Of a DNA stretch of 64,000 nt, positions 17,320 through 26,402 are shown piece by piece (positions within the stretch are counted from its first letter, which is position 1; every line of letters begins with the position of its first letter). Source of the DNA: SZUA-430 sp964647355 (GTDB taxonomy: Bacteria > Pseudomonadota > Alphaproteobacteria > Micropepsales > Micropepsaceae); NCBI GenBank assembly GCA_964647355.1, contig CAZYGK010000004.1, forward strand, positions 1 to 64,000. Reading direction: 5' to 3'. A program made the translations under genes and the position numbers. The notes under the pieces were generated by a model that did no database searches, was not told the DNA's origin, and saw only the letters and a list, made by a program, of their open reading frames with translations.

Positions 17320-19110
17320 ATGGCAGTCATCAACGGCAACGGGCAAGCGAACAATCTACTCGGAACGCCACTCGACGACATCATCGACGCAAAAGGGGGC
17401 AACGACGTCGTTGACGCCGGCGACGGCAACGACACCGTCTACGGCGGTAACGGAAACGACACGCTCAAAGGCGGCCTCGGGAACGATCTGCTGTTCGGCG
17501 GCGCCAACAACGACCGGCTGAACGGCGGCGAAGGCGACGATCAGCTCGACGGCGGCACAGGAACGGACTGGGCCGAATTCGACGGCGGCGCAGCCGTGAA
17601 CGTCGACCTCATAGCAGGCACTGCAACGGGTCAGGGCAACGACACGCTCTTCGGCATCGAAAACGTGTTGGGCTCGAGCTTCGCAGACCGGATCAGAGGT
17701 ACGAACGGCAACAACGTTCTCGACGGCGCCGCCGGCAGCGACGTCTTCGTCGCCACGCTCGGCACCGACACAATCCTGGGCGGACTGGGCAGCGATGCGA
17801 TCGACTTCAGCGCGATCACCAGTGCAGTCACAGCAAACCTCGCTACCGGCACCTACAGCGCCACCGGCGCCTCCGGCACACTGAACAGCATCGAGAACAT
17901 CACCGGCTCCGCGAACAACGACACGCTGACCGGCAATGCCGGCGACAACGTGATCGACGCCGGTCTCGGCAACGACATCATCAACGGCGGCGCAGGCATC
18001 GACACGGCCATCATCTCAGGCAACCCGAACGCGCCGTTCAACCAAGGCGCCTTCGCGAACCTCACGACCGGCGTTTCGACTGGCGGCGCCGGCACCGACA
18101 CGTTGATCGGCATCGAAAACCTGACCGGCAGCGCATTCCTCGACCAGCTGACCGGCAACGCCGGCAACAACATCCTCCATGGCGGCGGCAGCTCCGACCA
18201 GCTGTTTGCAACCCAAGGCATAGACGTGCTCGATGGCGACGTCGGCAACCACGATACGGTCTACTTCACCGGCCAGCCGGGTGTGACCGCGAACCTGGCG
18301 ACCGGCACCTACGCATTCGATGCCAACAACCGCGGCACCATGGCCAACATCGACGACCTGTTCGGCGGCTCCGGCAACGATAGTCTCACCGGCGACGCGG
18401 CATCGAACATCCTCGACGGCATGGAAGGCAACGACACGGTCGCAGGCGGTCTCGGCAACGACGAGATCTGGGGCGGTGCCGGCAGCGACACGCTGATCGC
18501 CGACGGCGGCAGCGACTACCTGAACGGCGACTACTCCCGCTTCGACTTCGGCGACAACTCGAGCGACACGTTTGTAATCGGCACGAATGCCGGCACGGTG
18601 ACGATCGGCGACTTCACGCTGGGCCTCGACAAGCTTGACGTCTCCGCCTTCAACCTCGGCAACAGCAACTACTGGACCGCAAGCGCCATGCAGTCCGGTC
18701 TGACGACCACCACACTTACGCTAACCGGACAGGGGCAAGAAGTGGTGACAATCCTCCTCGAAGGAATCGCCGATGGACACCACCTCTCGCTCAACGACAT
18801 GATCGGCGGTACGACCGCGCTGATCCCGCCAGCACCGGCTTATCCCATGAACGGTGGCAACGGCATCGCCGACATCTTCACGATCCTGCCGCAATTTTCC
18901 GGCACGGTAACGCAATCCGGTTTCGAAGATGGGCTCGATATGCTCGACCTCACCTTCCTGAATCAGCCCGGCTGGGACGGATCGCAAGGAGCTGCCAACG
19001 ATGGCAGTGTTCTCTTCGACTTCTGGAACACCACCACAGGCGACGCCTTCCAACTCCACTTGCCAGGCGTCGGATTCGGTCTGATCACGATGGCCGACAT
19101 CATCATCTAA
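17320..19110 (+). CDS. RTX-type calcium-binding repeat protein, probably type I secreted
   Basis: 596 residues from the ATG at 17320, which has a GAGGGG ribosome site 9 nt upstream. No N-terminal signal peptide. Residues about 20-85 hold glycine/aspartate nonapeptides (GGNGNDTLK, GGLGNDLLF, GGEGDDQLD) that bind calcium in a beta-roll. Longer beta-strand units of about 75 residues built around 'NLATGTY' and 'IENITGSANNDTLTGNAG' then repeat. No protease, lipase or adenylate cyclase domain seen. Such proteins leave through an ABC-type I exporter and fold outside the cell; no exporter genes are in the window. Possible surface or matrix protein. Confidence 0.8.
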   Translation: MAVINGNGQANNLLGTPLDDIIDAKGGNDVVDAGDGNDTVYGGNGNDTLKGGLGNDLLFGGANNDRLNGGEGDDQLDGGTGTDWAEFDGGAAVNVDLIAGTATGQGNDTLFGIENVLGSSFADRIRGTNGNNVLDGAAGSDVFVATLGTDTILGGLGSDAIDFSAITSAVTANLATGTYSATGASGTLNSIENITGSANNDTLTGNAGDNVIDAGLGNDIINGGAGIDTAIISGNPNAPFNQGAFANLTTGVSTGGAGTDTLIGIENLTGSAFLDQLTGNAGNNILHGGGSSDQLFATQGIDVLDGDVGNHDTVYFTGQPGVTANLATGTYAFDANNRGTMANIDDLFGGSGNDSLTGDAASNILDGMEGNDTVAGGLGNDEIWGGAGSDTLIADGGSDYLNGDYSRFDFGDNSSDTFVIGTNAGTVTIGDFTLGLDKLDVSAFNLGNSNYWTASAMQSGLTTTTLTLTGQGQEVVTILLEGIADGHHLSLNDMIGGTTALIPPAPAYPMNGGNGIADIFTILPQFSGTVTQSGFEDGLDMLDLTFLNQPGWDGSQGAANDGSVLFDFWNTTTGDAFQLHLPGVGFGLITMADIII

Positions 19111-19147
19111 GGGCCACGAAGCCGGGAGCGCCCCTTCCGGCATCCTG

Positions 19148-19191
19148 CGGCGCGTGCCAGGGCTCCCCGTCCGGCACGCGCCGTTGTTTTT
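19148..19191 (+). terminator. Rho-independent terminator after the RTX gene
   Basis: Eleven-base perfect stem (19148-19158 with 19173-19183, CGGCGCGTGCC and complement) with a 14-base loop, followed by TTGTTTTT. It lies 38 bp past the stop of the RTX gene and isolates it from the two-component genes downstream. Confidence 0.8.
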
Positions 19192-19365
19192 GAGCGCACC
19201 CCACGTTTATGGGGGTGCCCCGGTGATCATGGTCACATGGGGGATTCTTGGTGTGGGAAGTGGCCATGCGACAGCTTGTTTGCCTACCCCGCATCACCCA
19301 TGAATGAACTCATGGTTCGCGCGTTCGGCGAACCCAAGTACGCAAAGGGTTCTAGGCGTCCGCCG

Positions 19366-20028
19366 ATGCTCTCCGACCGCCCTCCCATTCGCATTGCGAT
19401 CGTCGAAGACGATCCCGCGTTGCGCAATCACCTGACCGAGATTGTCACCAACGTTGACGGGTTCGCACTCACGGGCACGGCAACGACGGTCGTGGATGGC
19501 CGCGAACTCATCGCCCAAGGCTGCGATGTCGTGCTGCTCGACCTCCAGCTCACCGACGGCAGCGGCCTCGATATCATTCGCCGCGCCCGCGCCTCGGGAC
19601 CGGCGGATCTGAAGATCATCGTGATCAGCGTATTTGGTGACGTTCGTAACGTGGTCGCCGCGATCGAGGCTGGCGCCGACGGCTATTTGCTCAAGGGCGG
19701 CGATATCGCCGACACGGAACGTGCGATCCGCGACGTCATCGCCGGGCGCGCTCCGATCAGTCCCGGCGTTGCCGGCCACATCTTGGCGCGCGTCCGTGGC
19801 GTCCCAGGCACGCTACCCGCACCCAACCCGCTCACCGAGAAGGAAACGGAAGTCCTCACCGACCTTGCCCGCGGGTTCTCCTACAAGGAAGTCGCGATCC
19901 GCCAGCGTATCTCGCACCACACGGTCGCCGATCACGTCAAAGCGATCTACCGCAAACTGTCCGTCAACTCGCGCAGCCAAGCTGTCTTCGAAGCGGTGCA
20001 AAGCGGTCTGATCGACCTGCAGAGCTAA
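19366..20028 (+). CDS. NarL/LuxR-family response regulator
   Basis: 220 residues from the ATG at 19366; an earlier in-frame ATG at 19300 would add 22 residues that do not look like a receiver domain. Receiver: acidic pair ED-D near residues 14-16, phospho-acceptor Asp59 in VVLLDLQL, conserved lysine in YLLKGGD. C-terminal LuxR helix-turn-helix from LTEKETEVLTDLARG through HHTVADHVKAIYRKL. It would bind DNA as a dimer when phosphorylated. The histidine kinase gene follows 4 bp after its stop, so the pair is an operon. Targets unknown. Confidence 0.9.
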   Translation: MLSDRPPIRIAIVEDDPALRNHLTEIVTNVDGFALTGTATTVVDGRELIAQGCDVVLLDLQLTDGSGLDIIRRARASGPADLKIIVISVFGDVRNVVAAIEAGADGYLLKGGDIADTERAIRDVIAGRAPISPGVAGHILARVRGVPGTLPAPNPLTEKETEVLTDLARGFSYKEVAIRQRISHHTVADHVKAIYRKLSVNSRSQAVFEAVQSGLIDLQS

Positions 20029-20032
20029 GGGG

Positions 20033-21898
20033 ATGGCATTGCGACTCCCCGCCGGGTGGGAAAAGTCCGCCGCCTTCATCCTTGCGTTGCTGACCTCGTG
20101 GCTTCTGGTGGCGTGGGTCGACGTTGGATCGCCGGGCATCAGGGATTTGCTGGTCGAACGCCTTCAGTTCGCCCCGCTAGAACGCCCCAATATTGCCGAC
20201 ATCCCAACCGCGACATTCGAAACCAAGACGCGCCCGTTCCGGCGCGACGGCCGCTTCGGCGTCGTGCGGTTGACCTACGACGTTGCGGACCCGCAAACGG
20301 CGGACTTAGCACTCCTCTCGCGACGGGTCCGCGATAACTATGCGGTCTACGTCAATGGCCAACTCGCGGCACCCGCACCGGGCCAATTGGGCGAGGTCTC
20401 GACACTGCACGGATTTCACCCGCGCCTGGTGCGCATCCCCCCGTCGCTTCTTGTCCGGGGCACAAACACGATCGACATTCTTTGCGCAAGCAACAGCCCA
20501 TACATCACGGTTCATCAGATTTACGTTGGCCCGGCGGCTAGACTGGAGCCGGAGCACGTTCATGCCCTCGCGCTCATTCACGACAACGCCGAAATCGCCG
20601 CCCTTGCCGCCGGCATCGTGCTGTTGTTCGCGCTGGCGCTTTCTCCCTTGGTGCGGCCGGCGCTGACCCTGACGATAGCGCTGACTCTGGGGTTCTTCCT
20701 GGCCCGTCTGCTGCACACCCTGTGGATCGACGTGCCCTGGCCTCAACCGTTTCGCGATATGTACCTGAATGCGACGGCTATCCCGATCTGGTTGTCGTGC
20801 ATCGCCTTCATCAACGAGTGGACGAACGGCCCCCGAAAGTACTTGCCCTGGCTCGTCGCCGCCGCTTGCCTCGCCTGGGTCGCAATCCTAATCGCATTCG
20901 CGACACTGCCTCCGATTCAAGCAAACTCGATAGCCGGTCCCATTGAGTCGATAACCGGGCTCTTCGCGCTCGGCTTCATGATTCAGCGTTTGATACGCCA
21001 TTACTATCGCGCACCGCCGACCGCGGCCCCCGAGATCTTCGTCGCCGGCGTGGGCTTAGGCATGGCGTGCGCCTCCGTCGCAACACAAACCGCTATTGAA
21101 ATCCTGCGCCCCATCAACATGCCGCAGGGCGAAGCTTTTTCGCAGCTTGGCGCCATCGCGATTATCGTTTTCATTGCGGTCGGGATCGCCCGCCACAGCA
21201 TCGGCATCTATCAGCTGGCGGCGCTGAACAACGAAACACTTTCGCGTCAGGTCCGCGAGAAGGAACGCGAGATCGCAGCCAACCACGCTCTTCTCAGAAC
21301 TCAAGAACACGAACGCGTCCTGACCGAGGAGCGCAGCCGCATCATGCGCGACGTCCACGACGGCATCGGCTCGCAACTTTTGGGCCTGCTCGTCCAAGCG
21401 CGTAGCGGCAACCGGCAGCCCGACGCGATGACAACCGGACTCCAAACGGCGATCGACGACCTGTATCTCGTGATCGACTCGCTCGACGGCGTCGACGGTT
21501 CGCTCGAGACTGCGCTAGGCACGTTCCGCACGCGCATCGAGCCGAAATGCGCCGCAGCCGGCATCGCCCTCGACTGGTCGATCGAGCCGATCGGCGATAC
21601 CCCATCCGTCGGACCTGCAGCCGTCCTCCAAATCTATCGCATCTTGCAGGAAGCACTGACCAATGCCATCCGCCATGCCTCGCCCCGCAAGCTGACGGTT
21701 GCCCTACGACCAATCAACGGCCGGTCGGCAATCGAGATCTCGGTCAGCGACGACGGCAAAGGCTTCGACGCAGATCGGCCGCAGTCGACCGGCCGCGGGA
21801 TGGCGAACATGAGGCGCCGCGCCGCCTCTATAGGTGCAGCGCTGCTCTTTGAGAATTTGAGCCCCGGCGCGCGGGTGATGATTCAACTTCCCAAGTAG
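20033..21898 (+). CDS. 7TM sensor histidine kinase, NarX/LiaS-like transmitter (copy 1)
   Basis: 621 residues. One N-terminal helix (about 12-30), then a periplasmic beta-rich domain with NYAVYVNGQL and LLVRGTNTIDI, resembling the jelly-roll sensor of 7TMR-DISM receptors. About seven membrane helices follow (190-400), then a coiled segment (LSRQVREKEREIAANH). The HisKA_3 phosphorylation site is His442 in RDVHDGIGSQ, and the ATPase domain shows QEALTNAIRHA, DDGKGFD and GRGMANMRRRA. Signal unknown, possibly a carbohydrate-like ligand. Cognate to the LuxR-type regulator just upstream. A close paralogue begins 7 bp downstream. Confidence 0.88.
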   Translation: MALRLPAGWEKSAAFILALLTSWLLVAWVDVGSPGIRDLLVERLQFAPLERPNIADIPTATFETKTRPFRRDGRFGVVRLTYDVADPQTADLALLSRRVRDNYAVYVNGQLAAPAPGQLGEVSTLHGFHPRLVRIPPSLLVRGTNTIDILCASNSPYITVHQIYVGPAARLEPEHVHALALIHDNAEIAALAAGIVLLFALALSPLVRPALTLTIALTLGFFLARLLHTLWIDVPWPQPFRDMYLNATAIPIWLSCIAFINEWTNGPRKYLPWLVAAACLAWVAILIAFATLPPIQANSIAGPIESITGLFALGFMIQRLIRHYYRAPPTAAPEIFVAGVGLGMACASVATQTAIEILRPINMPQGEAFSQLGAIAIIVFIAVGIARHSIGIYQLAALNNETLSRQVREKEREIAANHALLRTQEHERVLTEERSRIMRDVHDGIGSQLLGLLVQARSGNRQPDAMTTGLQTAIDDLYLVIDSLDGVDGSLETALGTFRTRIEPKCAAAGIALDWSIEPIGDTPSVGPAAVLQIYRILQEALTNAIRHASPRKLTVALRPINGRSAIEISVSDDGKGFDADRPQSTGRGMANMRRRAASIGAALLFENLSPGARVMIQLPK

Positions 21899-21904
21899 GC
21901 CCGC

Positions 21905-23749
21905 ATGACGCTCAAAGGTTGGGAAAAACTTGCAGCGTTGGGCTTCGCCGGGCTGGTCAGTTGGATTCTGATCGCCTGGGTCGACGTCACGGCACCGGGA
22001 ATTGCCGACTTGCGGGTTACGAGCGCCAAACTTGCGCCCCTGTCGCACCCCGACTTCAACGAGGTCGCAACCGCCGCGTTTGCTCCTGCGAAGCCGCCCT
22101 TCTGGCATGCCGGCCGCTTCGGCGTGGCTCGGATCGTATTCGACGTAGCTCGTCCTGCCACGTCCGACCTCGCGCTGATGACCCGCGGCTCGCGCGACAA
22201 TTACGCGGTCTACGTCAACGGCAGGCTCGCCGCCCCAATCCCCGGTCGCCTCTCCAACCGTCCCACCATACACGCCCAACACCCGCGCTTGACCAAGCTG
22301 CTGCCCAGTCTGCTCCGGCCCGGCACGAACACGCTCGACGTGGTCAGCGCGACAAACGGTGCTGTCGCTACGCTGAATCTCGTCTACCTCGGCCCTTCGG
22401 ACCGGTTGGAGCCCGCTTTCGATCACGCCTACGCCCTCGCGCACGACACCAGTCTCGTCGCCGTGATTGCCGCCGGCGTCGTCCTTCTATTCGCGTTGGC
22501 TCTGGCGGCGATTATCCGGCGCCCAGCGTTGATCGTATCGGTCGCGGCTACGTTGAGCCTCACGCTGATGAACGAGCTTCACGGCCTATGGGCCGATGCG
22601 CCCTGGACGTTTCAATCGGTGACCGTGTTCCTAATCGGAACGCCGCTCTGGATCGCCTGCGCGGCCTTCGCCAACGAGTGGACGAATGGACCGGTCGCCT
22701 ACCGCAGTTGGTTTGCGGCCGCTGCAATCCTGAGCTTACTGACGATCGTTGCAATCTACACGCTGCTTGCACCACTTCCTGCGCGCAATGCGTCCAATGT
22801 GGTCCAGTCTCTCGTCGGTCTGGGTTCGCTCGGCTTCATGATACAACGCCTGACGCGCTACTACTATCATGCGCCGCGCTCGGCATCCGCCGAGATCTTT
22901 GTGGCCGCCGTCGGGTTGATCATGGCGCTCACTTTACTCGTGTCGCAAATGATCTTCCAATCGATTGACGTCGGACTTCGCGGCGAAGCGTTCACGAAGT
23001 TCGGCACGATTTCGATCATCGTCTTCATCGCGATCGGCCTTGCCCGCCACGGGATCGGCATCTATCAGATCGCAGAGCTCAACAACGAGACGTTAGCTCG
23101 AAAAGTCGCCGACAAGGAACGCGAACTCGAAATCAATCACGCGCAGTTGCGAGCTCAAGAACGCGAGCGCGATCTGATCGCGGAACGCGGCCGCATCATG
23201 CGCGACGTGCACGATGGCATCGGCTCGCAACTACTGGGACTTCTTGTCCAAGCGCGCAGCAGCACTGCCAAGCCGAGCGACATGGCCTTGGGCTTGCAGG
23301 CGGCGATCGACGACCTCTATCTCGTGGTCGACTCGCTCGACGGTGTCGACGGCTCGCTCGAGACCGCGCTGGGCATGTTTCGCATGCGCATCGAACCGAA
23401 ATGCACCGCGGCGGGAATCGACATCGCCTGGAACGTCGAAGACGCGGGCAACACGAAAGCGCTCGGTCCGGCGACTGTCTTGCAGATTTACCGCATCCTG
23501 CAGGAGGCGCTTAGCAACGCAATCCGGCACGGCAAGCCCAAGCGGGTAACCCTCTCCCTCCAGCGCTCGTCGGAATCGAGCCCGATTTCGCTCACACTGA
23601 AAGACGACGGCATTGGCTTCGACCCCGCAAGGCACCCAGCGGGCCGCGGCCTCTCGAACATGAAGAAGCGAGCAGCTTCGATTGGTGCCACACTCGACAT
23701 CACTAGCGACACGACCGGAACCCGCGTAAACCTGCGGCTGCCTCAATAA
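21905..23749 (+). CDS. 7TM sensor histidine kinase (copy 2, tandem duplicate)
   Basis: 614 residues with the same order of parts as copy 1: N-terminal helix, jelly-roll-like periplasmic domain (NYAVYVNGRLAAP, LLRPGTNTLDV), seven-helix block, coiled linker, and HisKA_3 site His436 in RDVHDGIGSQ. ATPase motifs QEALSNAIRHG, DDGIGFD and GRGLSNMKKRA are intact, so both kinases look active. The transmitter halves are much more alike than the sensor halves. With only one regulator in the operon, the two kinases probably feed the same output from different signals. Confidence 0.88.
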   Translation: MTLKGWEKLAALGFAGLVSWILIAWVDVTAPGIADLRVTSAKLAPLSHPDFNEVATAAFAPAKPPFWHAGRFGVARIVFDVARPATSDLALMTRGSRDNYAVYVNGRLAAPIPGRLSNRPTIHAQHPRLTKLLPSLLRPGTNTLDVVSATNGAVATLNLVYLGPSDRLEPAFDHAYALAHDTSLVAVIAAGVVLLFALALAAIIRRPALIVSVAATLSLTLMNELHGLWADAPWTFQSVTVFLIGTPLWIACAAFANEWTNGPVAYRSWFAAAAILSLLTIVAIYTLLAPLPARNASNVVQSLVGLGSLGFMIQRLTRYYYHAPRSASAEIFVAAVGLIMALTLLVSQMIFQSIDVGLRGEAFTKFGTISIIVFIAIGLARHGIGIYQIAELNNETLARKVADKERELEINHAQLRAQERERDLIAERGRIMRDVHDGIGSQLLGLLVQARSSTAKPSDMALGLQAAIDDLYLVVDSLDGVDGSLETALGMFRMRIEPKCTAAGIDIAWNVEDAGNTKALGPATVLQIYRILQEALSNAIRHGKPKRVTLSLQRSSESSPISLTLKDDGIGFDPARHPAGRGLSNMKKRAASIGATLDITSDTTGTRVNLRLPQ

Positions 23750-23759
23750 GGAGAGCCGC

Positions 23760-24824
23760 ATGTGGCCCGACCGGCGCATCCTTGACCTGTTCGGGATCGA
23801 GCATCCGATCCTTCAAGCGCCCATGGCGGGCGCACAACTCTCGGGTCTGGCACTTGCCGCATCCAATGCGGGAGCATTGGGCGCCTTGCCCTGCGCGCTA
23901 CTCTCGCCCGACCAGATGCGCCGCGAGCTTCAAGCGCTTCGCGCGCATCCGGCCAAGCCCTACAATCTCAACTTCTTCTGCCACACGCCGCCCGGGCACG
24001 ATGCCGAACGCGAAGCCAGGTGGCTTGCCAGCCTCGCATCCTACCGCGAAGAACTCGGCATCGCCGAACCGCTCGCCCAGGGCGCCCGCGCGCCCTTCGA
24101 CGATGCCGCTTGCGCACTCGTCGAAGAGTTCAAACCGCCCGTCGTGAGCTTCCACTTCGGTCTACCCGATCCGCGCCTTGTCGAGCGCGTAAAGCGCGCG
24201 GGCGCCCGCATCATGTCTTCCGCCACGACGGTCGCGGAAGCACGCTGGCTGCAAGAGCGAGGCGTCGACGCGATCATCGCGCAAGGTGTCGAAGCCGGCG
24301 GGCATCGCGGCATGTTCCTCGAGACGACAATCGCCTCTCAAGTCGGCACGTTCGCGCTCCTCCCGCGGATCGTCGACGCCGTGCGCATTCCTGTCGTCGC
24401 CGCAGGCGGCATCGGCGACGCCCGCGGCATCGCAGCTGCACTTACGCTCGGCGCAGCAGCCGTGCAGATCGGCACTGCCTACCTGCTCTGCCCCGAGGCC
24501 ACGATCTCCCAGCTCTATCGGGCAGCCCTCAAGAAGGCCGAAGGCCACGACACCGTGCTGACGAACGTCTTCACCGGCCGCCCTGCGCGCGGGATCCTCA
24601 ACCGCGCTATCCGCGAGCTCGGACCTATGAGCGCCGACGCGCCGGCCTTCCCGACCGCGGCGAACGCTATGCTGCCGTTGCGCCAGAAGGCGGAAGCCGC
24701 AGGCTCGTCCGACTTCACGTCGCTATGGTCCGGCCAAGCACCGCAGTTTGCGCGAGAAATGCCCGCTGCCGAATTGACAGCAAAGCTCGCGCGGGAAACC
24801 CTAGCGCTTCTCGTCGCACGCTGA
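23760..24824 (+). CDS. Nitronate monooxygenase, FMN-dependent
   Basis: 354 residues. TIM-barrel flavoprotein with HPILQAPMAG at the N-terminus, the active-site block QGVEAGGHRG (conserved histidine), and phosphate-binding loops PVVAAGGIGDARG and AAAVQIGTAYLLCPEA. These enzymes oxidise toxic nitronates such as propionate 3-nitronate, using FMN and oxygen. It follows copy 2 of the kinase by 10 bp on the same strand and may ride on that operon. Its last 24 bp overlap the end of the convergent hydrolase gene. Confidence 0.88.
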   Translation: MWPDRRILDLFGIEHPILQAPMAGAQLSGLALAASNAGALGALPCALLSPDQMRRELQALRAHPAKPYNLNFFCHTPPGHDAEREARWLASLASYREELGIAEPLAQGARAPFDDAACALVEEFKPPVVSFHFGLPDPRLVERVKRAGARIMSSATTVAEARWLQERGVDAIIAQGVEAGGHRGMFLETTIASQVGTFALLPRIVDAVRIPVVAAGGIGDARGIAAALTLGAAAVQIGTAYLLCPEATISQLYRAALKKAEGHDTVLTNVFTGRPARGILNRAIRELGPMSADAPAFPTAANAMLPLRQKAEAAGSSDFTSLWSGQAPQFAREMPAAELTAKLARETLALLVAR

Positions 24825-25745
24825 CGACGCGCCACCGCCCGAAACGAAGGCATCGATCGCCGCCCACACGCGCTCGCCCTTCGTGTCGCGCAGCAGCATA
24901 TGAAAGCCGTCCTCGTAGCAGACCACCTGCTTCGTCCCAGGCATCGCGGCAGCAACGTCCTCAATCGGCTTCGACGGCACGACCTGATCGCCCTTCGCAT
25001 AGAGCACCATCGTCGGCATACGGATCGCAGGCGCCGACTGCCACGCGGCCTCCATCAGATCCGTGAGCCCATAGATGGCGTCGACGCGCGTCGTCTTGAT
25101 CACGTAAGGATCACGCCCCATGGCGATCAGCATCTGCTCGTTGTCCGAAGGCCGCACGTTGAGCCCGCGCCCGTTCAGCCGGCTGCCCGGCGCGACCTGC
25201 ATCATCATCCACAAAGCCGAGCGCTTGATCACATCGAGGTTTGACCAGCCCCAGAGCGCCGGCGACTCAAGAATGAGCCCGTCCGCAATCGGCTCGGCGC
25301 GGCCCGCGGCCGCCACCATCGCGACCGCCCCGCCCATGCTCTCGCCAAGCAGATAAACCGGCACGCCCGCATGGCGCGCGCGCGCAAGGTCGATGAACGC
25401 GCGGGCATCCTCCGCCATCACCTCGTGCCCCGCCCAGCGCCCATTCCCTTCCGTACGTCCGAAGCCCCGCTGATCGTACGCGTAGGTCGTGATGCCCTTT
25501 GTTTGCCAATGCTTCGCCGCCGTCTCGATGAACTGGCCGTAGTCGTTCATCCCATGGATGGCCACGATCACCGCGCGAGGGGCCGGCGCTTGCCATTGGC
25601 TCATGCCGAGCACATACCCGTCGCCCGCGCGCCAGTGCCCCTGATCGACGAACGCTGGCGCAGCCGCGCCCGGCCCCGGCGGCAACCGCTCGGCCACACA
25701 GCCCCCAAGAAGCAAACTCAGTCCGACGACGAACGCCCGCATCAT
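24801..25745 (-). CDS. Alpha/beta-hydrolase lipoprotein, monoacylglycerol lipase-like
   Basis: 314 residues. The ATG at 25745 forms an ATGA overlap with the stop of the upstream gene. A lipoprotein signal (LSLLLGGC) places the lipidated cysteine near residue 16. The fold has an HGMNDYG oxyanion segment, the nucleophile elbow GESMGG, a late acidic residue in YAKGDQVVPS and a terminal histidine in EDGFHMLLRD. Probably a periplasm-facing esterase or lysophospholipase of the Hydrolase_4 group. Coupling to a DNA-repair gene is probably incidental. Confidence 0.83.
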   Translation of the reverse strand: MMRAFVVGLSLLLGGCVAERLPPGPGAAAPAFVDQGHWRAGDGYVLGMSQWQAPAPRAVIVAIHGMNDYGQFIETAAKHWQTKGITTYAYDQRGFGRTEGNGRWAGHEVMAEDARAFIDLARARHAGVPVYLLGESMGGAVAMVAAAGRAEPIADGLILESPALWGWSNLDVIKRSALWMMMQVAPGSRLNGRGLNVRPSDNEQMLIAMGRDPYVIKTTRVDAIYGLTDLMEAAWQSAPAIRMPTMVLYAKGDQVVPSKPIEDVAAAMPGTKQVVCYEDGFHMLLRDTKGERVWAAIDAFVSGGGASSACDEKR

Positions 25746-26335
25746 GCGCTTAGAATACGCGAAACCCGCCGCCTGAGGTGTGGCAGAAGCTCCTCTTCGA
25801 ACCACAGATTCTTGCTGACCCAAGCATTGTTTCGCCACGACGGATGCGGCAGCGGGACGAGTGCAGGACCGTACGATCGCCACGACCTCACCGTGTCGGT
25901 AAGCGAAGCCCGGCGCCGCTCGGCCAAATGCCAGGCTTGCGCGTAGAGCCCGACGAGCAACGTCAGCTCGACGTTCTTCAGGCCCGCAAACACTTTCTCC
26001 CGCCACGCCGGCGCGCACTCCTTGCGCGGCGGCAAGTCGCCGCCCTTTGCATCGAGCCCCGGAAAACAAAAGCCCATCGGAACGATCGCGATCTTCGTGT
26101 CGTCGTAGAACGTTGCCTTGTCGACGCCCATCCAGTCCCGAAGCCGATCTCCCGAAGGATCGGTGAACGGCATGCCGCTCGCATGCACCCGCGTGCCGGG
26201 CGCCTGCCCCGCGATCACGATGCGCGCCGATGGTTTCGCCCGCAGCACCGGGCGCGGCTCATGCGGCAGATGCGCCGCACAAATCGTACAGGCGCGAATC
26301 TCGCGCAGAAGAGCGGTGAAGCTTTGTGTTGCCAT
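25742..26335 (-). CDS. Uracil-DNA glycosylase superfamily protein
   Basis: 197 residues from the ATG at 26335. N-terminal cysteines (ACTICAAHLP) precede the UDG motif GQAPGTRVHASG, and the C-terminal motif PLPHPSWRN supplies the conserved histidine. A further CXnC pair occurs at FCFPG and KECAP. The family looks like the HI_0220.2-type branch; true uracil excision is known for related families but is unproven for this one. A 13 bp perfect hairpin lies about 17 bp upstream of the start. The hydrolase gene downstream is translationally coupled. Confidence 0.78.
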   Translation of the reverse strand: MATQSFTALLREIRACTICAAHLPHEPRPVLRAKPSARIVIAGQAPGTRVHASGMPFTDPSGDRLRDWMGVDKATFYDDTKIAIVPMGFCFPGLDAKGGDLPPRKECAPAWREKVFAGLKNVELTLLVGLYAQAWHLAERRRASLTDTVRSWRSYGPALVPLPHPSWRNNAWVSKNLWFEEELLPHLRRRVSRILSA

Positions 26336-26351
26336 GTCGCCGACAAACGAA

Positions 26352-26381
26352 GGGCTCGCGCGTGACCCCACGCGCGAGCCC
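26352..26381 (-). terminator. Strong hairpin between the PLL-like gene and the UDG-like gene
   Basis: A 13 bp perfect stem (GGGCTCGCGCGTG with its complement) closes a four-base loop. On the minus strand it lies about 22 bp after the stop of the propeller gene, but the trailing sequence TTCGTTTG is a poor T tract. It may be a terminator for that gene or a structure in the leader of the UDG-like gene. Confidence 0.5.
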
Positions 26382-26402
26382 ACTATGCCATATCACAGAC
26401 GA

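Noticed and set aside
17380..18540. Short repeated units in the RTX gene as a CRISPR array
   Set aside because: The repeats are in-frame codons for GGxGxDxL and related peptides with imperfect DNA identity, not constant repeats with unique spacers.
21883..22444. Minus-strand frames under the duplicated kinases
   Set aside because: They mirror codon patterns of the kinase genes and have no start signals or domains.
24020..25066. Plus-strand 348-codon frame overlapping the nitronate monooxygenase
   Set aside because: Extremely Arg-rich, out-of-frame shadow of the genuine gene.
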